Source: an uncultured Bacteroides sp. (GTDB lineage Bacteria > Bacteroidota > Bacteroidia > Bacteroidales > Bacteroidaceae). From it: 19,806 bases of DNA. The position numbers and the translations under genes were made by a program. The DNA lies in the NCBI RefSeq assembly GCF_902491285.1, contig NZ_CABUHK010000092.1, positions 1-19,806 of the forward strand. The letters run 5' to 3'. Below the pieces are notes generated by a model, which saw nothing but the letters and a program-made list of their open reading frames with translations, was not told where the DNA came from and did no database searches. Positions 1 through 4,949 of the stretch are shown here, piece by piece (positions within the stretch are counted from its first letter, which is position 1; each line of letters begins with the position of its first letter).

Positions 1-123
1 TCGTTTGCCAATAACAATATTGCAAATGTGGTAATTCGCCCCAGCAATCTGGATAAGTGTATCGAGGTATTGAAAGAAAAGAAAGTCGATCTGCTGGCTG
101 CAAGTGATTTGTACAAGCTGTAG
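1..123 (+). CDS. ACT-domain protein, C-terminal 40 residues (5' end outside window)
   Basis: The frame is open from the first base and ends at TAG 121-123. It encodes 40 residues, starting SFANNNIANVVIRPSNLDKC and ending in LYKL. The pattern of a beta strand (IANVVIRP), a helix (LDKCIEVLKEKK) and a final strand matches the last half of an ACT domain, the small amino-acid-binding fold. In Bacteroides a roughly 140-residue protein made of two ACT domains sits beside a phenylacetate-CoA ligase gene, and this tail looks like the end of such a protein. That comes from memory of the family; the upstream neighbours are outside the window. The ligand is unknown. The gene is followed about 90 nt later by an intrinsic terminator. 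Confidence 0.72.
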   Translation, partial: SFANNNIANVVIRPSNLDKCIEVLKEKKVDLLAASDLYKL

Positions 124-125
124 AT

Positions 126-210
126 ATAGCAGTAAACGATAAACAGGGAACGGTAAATAGCTGTGTTGTCTTTGAATGGGATAACACATTTGTTTGCCGT
201 TTTCTGCTAT
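126..210. repeat. Inverted repeat, 13-nt arms (126-138 and 198-210)
   Basis: The left arm ATAGCAGTAAACG and the right arm CGTTTTCTGCTAT pair at 12 of 13 positions, the mismatch being T133 against T203. Between them a second, smaller inverted repeat TGTGTT (162-167) and AACACA (183-188) is nested, so the whole segment could fold as a long stem-loop right after the ACT gene stop codon and directly before the terminator hairpin. It may be an RNA 3'-end structure or a decayed repeat; nothing in the sequence decides between them. Confidence 0.5.
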
Positions 211-256
211 AAAAAATAGTGACGCTATCCCGGGCATATACCGTCACTATTTTTTT
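211..256 (+). terminator. Intrinsic terminator after the ACT-domain gene
   Basis: A perfect 14-bp stem is formed by AAAAAATAGTGACG (211-224) and CGTCACTATTTTTT (242-255), with a 17-nt loop that contains the palindrome CCCGGG. The right arm runs into seven T (250-256). The left arm begins with six A, so it would also work for transcripts coming from the right. Confidence 0.85.
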
Positions 257-293
257 CTGCCTTATAACAAGTTTTTTTCTGTCTTATAACAAG
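250..293. repeat. 22-bp direct tandem duplication carrying a T7 tract
   Basis: Bases 250-271 and 272-293 are two adjacent copies of one 22-nt unit, seven T followed by CTGYCTTATAACAAG. They differ at a single base, C260 versus T282. The first T7 is the U tract of the terminator at 211-256, so the duplication gives a second T tract downstream. The near identity suggests a recent slippage or duplication event. Confidence 0.9.
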
Positions 294-449
294 GAATCTG
301 ACGTTTGTTCGTCAGGTTTATGCCAATCATGATTTCTGTGTGATTCGTTTATTACCTGCCGTTTACAGTTTGGTGTTTGCAATTCGACGTCATTTTCTCT
401 CCTTTTGTCGATGTTTAACGCCTTTTATGTATTAAAAAACACAGATTAA

Positions 450-480
450 TTGCTAAATTCCCAGCGAATAAGTAACTTTG
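450..480 (+). promoter_or_regulatory. Bacteroides-type promoter for bamD
   Basis: TTG at 450-452, a 20-nt spacer and TAACTTTG at 473-480 match the Bacteroides primary-sigma consensus TTG-N19..21-TAnnTTTG exactly. Transcription would begin near 484-488, leaving a leader of about 12-16 nt before the ATG at 500. This is the best promoter match in the window. Confidence 0.8.
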
Positions 481-499
481 CGCATTATTTTTAAATAGG

Positions 500-1303
500 A
501 TGAAGAAAAATATCATTATAACTTTGCTTGCGGCAGCCACTCTGACATCATGTGGAGAGTATAATAAATTGCTGAAAAGCACCGATTACGAATACAAGTA
601 CGAAGCCGCCAAAAACTATTTTGCGAAGGGACAGTATAATCGTTCAGCCACGTTGTTGAATGAGTTGATAACCATTCTGAAAGGAACTGATAAAGCGGAA
701 GAATCTTTGTATATGTTGGGAATGAGCTATTATAATCAGAAAGATTATCAGACAGCTGCCCAGACATTTATCACCTATTTCAATACATATCCTCGTGGTA
801 CTTTTACCGAACTGGCACGTTTCCATGCAGGTAAGGCTTTATTCCTGGATACTCCGGAACCACGTTTGGATCAGTCAAGCACTTATCAGGCTATCCAGCA
901 GTTGCAGATGTTCATGGAATATTTTCCGAACAGCACAAAGAAGCAGGAAGCACAGGATATGATTTTTGCTTTGCAGGATAAGTTGGTGCTGAAGGAGCTT
1001 TATTCAGCCAGACTGTATTATAATTTGGGTAATTACATGGGCAATAACTATGAGTCTTGTGTTATCACAGCTCAGAATGCTCTGAAAGATTATCCTTATA
1101 CCGATTATCGCGAAGAACTTTCCATCTTGATTCTGCGTGCAAGGCACGAAATGGCTATTTATAGTGTGGAAGATAAGAAAATGGACCGCTACCGTGAAAC
1201 GGTTGATGAATATTATGCTTTTAAGAATGAATTTCCGGAAAGTAAATACCTGAAAGAGGCGGAAAAGATATTCAATGAATCACAGAAAGTAATTAAAGAC
1301 TAA
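500..1303 (+). CDS. bamD: Outer-membrane protein assembly factor BamD (lipoprotein)
   Basis: This 267-residue protein is the BamD/YfiO family lipoprotein of the BAM complex, which works with BamA at the periplasmic face of the outer membrane to fold beta-barrel proteins. The N terminus is a lipoprotein signal: basic MKKN, a hydrophobic run, and the lipobox LTSC with Cys18 as the lipid-modified residue. The mature part is built of TPR-like helical pairs, for example YEAAKNYFAKGQYNRSATLL (about residues 34-53) and the following repeat YMLGMSYYNQKDYQTAAQTF (about 71-90), as expected for the family, and the length is usual. The ATG lies about 20 nt after the promoter -7 element. The omega-subunit gene begins 14 nt downstream, so the two are probably one transcript. 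It is presumably essential, by analogy with other Gram-negative bacteria. Confidence 0.93.
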   Translation: MKKNIIITLLAAATLTSCGEYNKLLKSTDYEYKYEAAKNYFAKGQYNRSATLLNELITILKGTDKAEESLYMLGMSYYNQKDYQTAAQTFITYFNTYPRGTFTELARFHAGKALFLDTPEPRLDQSSTYQAIQQLQMFMEYFPNSTKKQEAQDMIFALQDKLVLKELYSARLYYNLGNYMGNNYESCVITAQNALKDYPYTDYREELSILILRARHEMAIYSVEDKKMDRYRETVDEYYAFKNEFPESKYLKEAEKIFNESQKVIKD

Positions 1304-1317
1304 ATTTAAATAGATTT

Positions 1318-1653
1318 ATGGACTACAAAAAAACGAATGCTCCTACTACGACGGTAACCCGTGACATGATGGAACTCTGTTCTGACACAGGGAATGTTTA
1401 TGAAACTGTTGCCATTATTGGTAAGCGTGCTAATCAGATCAGTGTGGAAATCAAAAACGATCTTTCTAAGAAATTGGCAGAGTTTGCTTCATATACTGAC
1501 AATATGGAAGAGGTATTTGAGAATAGAGAGCAAATCGAAATTTCTCGCTACTATGAGAAATTGCCGAAACCGGATTTGATTGCTACGCAAGAATACATCG
1601 AAGGGAAAATATATTATAGAAATCCTGCTAAGGAAAAAGAAAAACTTCAGTAA
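1318..1653 (+). CDS. rpoZ: DNA-directed RNA polymerase omega subunit (Rpb6-like)
   Basis: This 111-residue protein is the Bacteroidota form of the RNA polymerase omega subunit (RpoZ/Rpb6 family), which helps assemble and stabilise the beta' subunit. The family core is visible as TGNVYETVAIIGKRANQISV (about residues 24-43): the run ending in GKRANQI is the conserved helix that contacts beta'. The C-terminal half, with YYEKLPKPDLIATQEYIEGK, is typical of Bacteroidota. The start ATG at 1318 is 14 nt after the bamD stop, within an A-rich leader; Bacteroides genes lack strong Shine-Dalgarno sites, so this is normal. Co-transcription with bamD is likely. A structured element begins about 21 nt after the stop codon. 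Confidence 0.9.
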   Translation: MDYKKTNAPTTTVTRDMMELCSDTGNVYETVAIIGKRANQISVEIKNDLSKKLAEFASYTDNMEEVFENREQIEISRYYEKLPKPDLIATQEYIEGKIYYRNPAKEKEKLQ

Positions 1654-1674
1654 TTTATTTTCTGACGAAAGAAT

Positions 1675-1730
1675 TGATAGTCAAGTAGTAAGTGGGATAC
1701 TGATCCCTGCTCCTTATTGCTTGGCTATTA
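1675..1730 (+). other. Long wobble-rich hairpin between the omega and DUF4293 genes
   Basis: Bases 1675-1692 pair with 1713-1730 over 18 contiguous base pairs, four of them G-U. An inner 5-bp stem GGGAT (1694-1698) with ATCCC (1703-1707) is capped by ACTG, with an asymmetric bulge (T1693 opposite 1708-1712). The right arm is followed by TTGTTT, only weakly T-rich. It may be a terminator or processing element ending the bamD-rpoZ transcript, or an attenuator before the DUF4293 gene; the function is not established. Confidence 0.6.
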
Positions 1731-1760
1731 TTGTTTAACTTAACTACTATTAGAAAACTT

Positions 1761-2204
1761 ATGATTCAACGGATTCAAACAGTTTATTTACTGATTGTTG
1801 CAGGATTGCTGGTTGCGGCGATGTGTTTGCCGATGGGCTATTTTATTGATACGACGGGAGAGCATCCCTTCAAGGCTTTGGGGATGGGGGTAAATGGCAC
1901 TTTCCAGTCTACATGGGGATTATTTGGCATTTTAATGCTTAGTACCTTGGTGGCTGCCGCTACAATTTTCTTGTTTAAGAACCGTATGTTGCAGATTCGT
2001 ATGACAATCTTTAATAGCCTGTTACTGGTAGGTTATTACATCGCTTTCCTTGCTTTTTATTTTGCATTGAAAAATGACGCGAATTTGTTCCGTATTGGTT
2101 GGGCGCTATGCTTGCCGCTTGTTTCTATTATCCTGAATATATTGGCTGTTCGCGCTATCGGACGGGATGAGGTGATGGTAAAGGCAGCAGATAGGTTGAG
2201 GTAA
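1761..2204 (+). CDS. DUF4293 family four-helix membrane protein
   Basis: This 147-residue protein has four hydrophobic segments, at roughly residues 6-28, 48-66, 73-93 and 102-124, and a basic C-terminal tail ending in ADRLR. It belongs to the DUF4293 family, restricted to Bacteroidota, which typically begins with MIQRIQTVYLL as here; no function is known. The ATG at 1761 was chosen because it gives that family start. The frame is open to a TTG at 1731, but those ten extra codons run through the end of the hairpin at 1675-1730 and do not look like protein. It follows bamD and rpoZ on the same strand and ends 24 nt before a strong terminator, so it may be the last gene of that unit. No good separate promoter is seen. 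Confidence 0.85.
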   Translation: MIQRIQTVYLLIVAGLLVAAMCLPMGYFIDTTGEHPFKALGMGVNGTFQSTWGLFGILMLSTLVAAATIFLFKNRMLQIRMTIFNSLLLVGYYIAFLAFYFALKNDANLFRIGWALCLPLVSIILNILAVRAIGRDEVMVKAADRLR

Positions 2205-2228
2205 TTTGAGCATTCATATCTGATACGT

Positions 2229-2265
2229 AAAGCGCCGCTTTAGTCATCCTAAAGCGGCGCTTTTT
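2229..2265. terminator. Bidirectional intrinsic terminator between convergent genes
   Basis: AAAGCGCCGCTTTA (2229-2242) and TAAAGCGGCGCTTT (2250-2263) form a perfect 14-bp GC-cored stem with a 7-nt loop GTCATCC. It is followed by T to 2265 on the plus strand, and the left arm begins with AAA, so the other strand also reads TTT after the stem. It lies between the DUF4293 gene (+) and the beta-barrel gene (-) and would serve both. Confidence 0.9.
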
Positions 2266-2283
2266 GATCTCTAAAGCGATGCT

Positions 2284-3018
2284 CTATTTTTTCAAATCAA
2301 ATAAATAAGTGAGCTTTATGGTAATTGTCCCATGTGCCGCACGTGCAAAATAGTCTTTCTTCGTTGTACTGTAAAAATCGGATAGGGCAAAGTAGTAACG
2401 TCCTTCTACAATGAAACTGCCGGCTTTTTTTGTTCTGAGTTCCACACCGCCGCCACCGGCAATACCGTAATCGAATTTATTTTGAATTTTGACACCGTAT
2501 AGTGCTTTCTGGGTATCCAACAGACTGTTCATGTCTATTCCTTCTATTGTCTCTGATTCACTTATCAGAAAGCCGATTTGAGGACCTGCGTGGACGAAGA
2601 ACTGCAATCCTCTGTCTCGTCCGAAAGCAAGGTGGGCGAGGAAGGGAATATCAATGTACGTCATCTTCCGGGTATAAGTTTTGGTGGGATCCTTGGAAGT
2701 CACTTCATACCCATTGGCATCTAGTGATACAGTTTCGAATAACTGATCCCATCCCCGTTGTGAGATATTCAATTCGACCTGTGCGCCACAAATCATGGCA
2801 AAATACTTTTCAGAAATATAACGTGCCGTCAATCCGCCGGTGATTCCCATCAGGCTGTTTTGCTTGACGGTCGGAGTGAAAGAGGTACTATTCAAGTTGA
2901 TGCCGCCGTTGATACCCACAGATAAATTGTTTCGTGCTTCTCCGATTTGAGCAATAGCAGGAAGGGTAAAACCTGTGAGCAGGAGTGTGGCAATCAAAAA
3001 TGGTTTTATCTTTATCAT
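2284..3018 (-). CDS. Outer-membrane beta-barrel protein (PorT/OMP_b-brl type)
   Basis: This 244-residue protein starts with a clear Sec signal peptide (MIKIKPFLIATLLLTGF, probable cleavage after PAIA near residue 23). The mature part alternates short amphipathic strands and glycine turns, for example VGINGGINL near the start, FFVHAGPQIGFL, GIAGGGGVELRTK and GSFIVEGRYYFALSDF, and ends in ITIKLTYLFDLKK. This fits the small outer-membrane barrels of the porin-like/PorT-like group common in Bacteroidota. Its specific role and any ligand are unknown. The ATG at 3018 lies only 7 nt after the stop codon of the LysM protein gene, so the two are almost certainly co-transcribed and may act together at the wall and outer membrane. 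The unit ends at the terminator at 2229-2265. Confidence 0.8.
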   Translation of the reverse strand: MIKIKPFLIATLLLTGFTLPAIAQIGEARNNLSVGINGGINLNSTSFTPTVKQNSLMGITGGLTARYISEKYFAMICGAQVELNISQRGWDQLFETVSLDANGYEVTSKDPTKTYTRKMTYIDIPFLAHLAFGRDRGLQFFVHAGPQIGFLISESETIEGIDMNSLLDTQKALYGVKIQNKFDYGIAGGGGVELRTKKAGSFIVEGRYYFALSDFYSTTKKDYFARAAHGTITIKLTYLFDLKK

Positions 3019-3025
3019 TTTCGTA

Positions 3026-4792
3026 TTATTCGAAGTCTAGTTTTACTAATTCAAAATTCTTAGTGAAACGTATGAAGAACACTTTCTTATTAATAAATCC
3101 GCCCCAGTTGTTTACACGTTGGAATTTAAATCCGGTCTGGATGGGAGTCAGATTCATTTTAGCCAGGTTGTTTTCAAGTTCTGAGCCATAACGTGACAAT
3201 CCTTTCAAAAAGAAGAAGCCGGTGTCAAATCCGAGCATTGCGTAATTAGGCCACTCGCTTGCTAAATCCTTGCTGTACCATCTGTGATAATTGTTGGTAA
3301 ATCGCACGGCAGCCGGAAACAAGGTATTCGTGTAGAACGAGGAATAGAAATATGTATCCAGTTCAAAGAAACTTTCCAGATAATCCTTGGTGTAGATTTG
3401 CCATTCCGGGTAACCGAACAAATGAATGTTTTGTTCAGGGTTATCCCTGACTAACAAGGTCAACTGGGGAAGTGCCTTGATTAGTAATACATTCTTGCTT
3501 GTGGTTGGAATGAAAATATTGTCTTTTCCGCTACGAAGTGCCGCTTTTAATGTTTCTTTTGTTGCACTCTCGTTAACAGTTTGCATTGATACTCCTTTGT
3601 TTTTCAACTCTTGCTTCAGTCCACTGATAAATTCCGCTTTCTCTTTATCGGCACTTGCCGGTTCAATAAAGATAACGTGGGCATTAGGAAATTGACGGTT
3701 GAAGTGCTCGTAAACTTCCGAATACAAGTATGATTGTGGCGTGTTGATTTGATAAACAGCGGGATTATTGAATACTTCCTCGCCCTTCTTGGAGAAAGGA
3801 ATCACCAGGCGGATATCATTCTTTTCCGCAAAATCGGATAATGGTTTGATTTGGTTCTGGTGCATCGGGCCGAAGATTATATCCATTTTCTTCATCTCGT
3901 TTTTGGCAAGAATCGCATTTAATGTAGAAACTTCTTTGCCGCTATCATATACATATAAGTCGAGTGAAGTACCTGTACGTTTCAAACTGTCTACTGCCAT
4001 AAGGAAGCCTTCGTAATATTCCACCATACGTTTGTCTTCCTGGAAAGGCAGTATTAATGCAGCTTTTATGGTAGACATTTCTTTGGGAGCCTCTTTACTC
4101 TTGCTGAAAAGTTCACTGTTGCTTGGGGGAATAGCGTAAGGATCTTCTTTTTGAGTAGGCTGTACAGTAGTTGTTGCCGGGTAGGGGATACAAAGGAATT
4201 GGCCCTTTTTCATTCCCTTTTTCAATTCGGGATTGGCGGCAATCAGTTCCTGTTCGCTGATTCCATATTCACGGCTCACGCTGAAAATAGTTTCTTTGCG
4301 TTTCACCTTATGCATATCCTTGCATCTGGGAACTACCGGGCCTTGGATATTGCTGCTCGGTTCGGCCGGTGTCTGAGTAGTGACGGTCTTTTCCTCTTTT
4401 TTCTGCGGGATCAGGATAACCTGTCCGATGCGGAAGTTCTCGGCACTCAGACCGGGATTGGCTTCACAAATATCTTTTGCGGATACATTATACATGGTTG
4501 TCAGTTTGTATAAAGTCTCTCCGGCTTGAATTGTATGGAATGTCTCTCCTTTTTGACTCTCTTTTCCTTTGGGAATCTTGATCGTTTGTCCGGCGTAGAT
4601 TTTCTCGTCGCAACCGGGGTTCAAACGGACAATATCCGATGTGGTGACATTGTACATCTTGGAAATAGAGTATAAACTTTGTCCTTTTTCGATGGTATGC
4701 AAGAAATAGGATTGGTTTTCCTGTGCATAACTGACCGCGTATGAAACGCTTATAAAAAGCAGAAATAAGAATATTCGGTTTATCGGTTTCAT
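3026..4792 (-). CDS. Exported protein with three LysM domains and a type-1 periplasmic-binding fold
   Basis: This 588-residue protein has a signal peptide (MKPINRIFLFLLFISVSYAV, probable cleavage after SYA near residue 23), then three LysM modules at about 30-74, 85-129 and 160-203. They are seen as HTIEKGQSLYSISKMYNV, HTIQAGETLYKLTTMYNV and HKVKRKETIFSVSREYGI, each followed by an NPG/NPE turn and an IP end. A proline- and threonine-rich linker leads to a region (about 244-588) resembling type-1 periplasmic-binding proteins (IKAALILPF, then YYEGFLMAVDSLK). LysM binds peptidoglycan, so the protein is probably held at the wall while the second domain binds a ligand or partner. The start is set at the ATG at 4792: the longer frame begins at a TTG at 4837 that lies upstream of the -7 element at 4827-4834. 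The beta-barrel gene follows 7 nt downstream. Database names often call such proteins amino-acid ABC substrate-binding, but no permease is nearby. Confidence 0.85.
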   Translation of the reverse strand: MKPINRIFLFLLFISVSYAVSYAQENQSYFLHTIEKGQSLYSISKMYNVTTSDIVRLNPGCDEKIYAGQTIKIPKGKESQKGETFHTIQAGETLYKLTTMYNVSAKDICEANPGLSAENFRIGQVILIPQKKEEKTVTTQTPAEPSSNIQGPVVPRCKDMHKVKRKETIFSVSREYGISEQELIAANPELKKGMKKGQFLCIPYPATTTVQPTQKEDPYAIPPSNSELFSKSKEAPKEMSTIKAALILPFQEDKRMVEYYEGFLMAVDSLKRTGTSLDLYVYDSGKEVSTLNAILAKNEMKKMDIIFGPMHQNQIKPLSDFAEKNDIRLVIPFSKKGEEVFNNPAVYQINTPQSYLYSEVYEHFNRQFPNAHVIFIEPASADKEKAEFISGLKQELKNKGVSMQTVNESATKETLKAALRSGKDNIFIPTTSKNVLLIKALPQLTLLVRDNPEQNIHLFGYPEWQIYTKDYLESFFELDTYFYSSFYTNTLFPAAVRFTNNYHRWYSKDLASEWPNYAMLGFDTGFFFLKGLSRYGSELENNLAKMNLTPIQTGFKFQRVNNWGGFINKKVFFIRFTKNFELVKLDFE

Positions 4793-4826
4793 CAAATTAT
4801 AACTATTGGTTCTTGAAATCAAGGAA

Positions 4827-4834
4827 CAAAGGTA
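4827..4834 (-). promoter_or_regulatory. -7 element for the LysM protein gene
   Basis: On the minus strand the bases read TACCTTTG, a full match to TAnnTTTG. Transcription would start near 4820-4823, about 28 nt before the ATG at 4792. I see no clear -33 TTG at the right distance, so the promoter may be moderate or regulated. Its position rules against the TTG start at 4837. Confidence 0.55.
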
Positions 4835-4918
4835 CAAATAATGCCCTATATCTTCATAAGATTTGAGTTAAGAAAATAATATTCTGCTTTTTTAGGAGCA
4901 TATTTCGGGTGGAAACAT

Positions 4919-4926
4919 TAATTTTG
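4919..4926 (+). promoter_or_regulatory. -7 element for uvrA
   Basis: TAATTTTG matches TAnnTTTG. Transcription would begin near 4930-4933. The -33 region holds a T run (about 4888-4893) rather than a clean TTG. No SOS-type palindrome is recognisable around it, but I do not know a LexA consensus for this group well enough to exclude one. Confidence 0.5.
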
Positions 4927-4949
4927 CAGCATTTATGAAGGATATGAAT

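Larger units (their letters stand above)
124..499. other. 376-nt gene-free stretch with terminator, tandem duplication and hairpins
   Basis: No convincing open frame is seen on either strand here. The stretch holds, in order: an inverted repeat at 126-138/198-210, an intrinsic terminator at 211-256, a 22-bp tandem duplication at 250-293, a 10-bp hairpin at 294-303/310-319 (two G-U pairs, loop TTTGTT), a T-rich segment with no structure I can name, and the bamD promoter at 450-480. The distance from the terminator to the bamD promoter (about 190 nt) is long for this genome, where most gaps here are under 160 nt. It could hide a small RNA, but I see no further -7 element that would support one. 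Confidence 0.6.

Noticed and set aside
1731..1760. Ten extra N-terminal codons for the DUF4293 gene from a TTG start
   Set aside because: The family begins with MIQRIQTVYLL at 1761, and the extra codons begin at the foot of the 1675-1730 hairpin.
2231..2260. GC-rich inverted repeat considered as a small mobile-element end
   Set aside because: With its T tract and convergent-gene setting it is fully explained as a bidirectional terminator; there is no target-site duplication.
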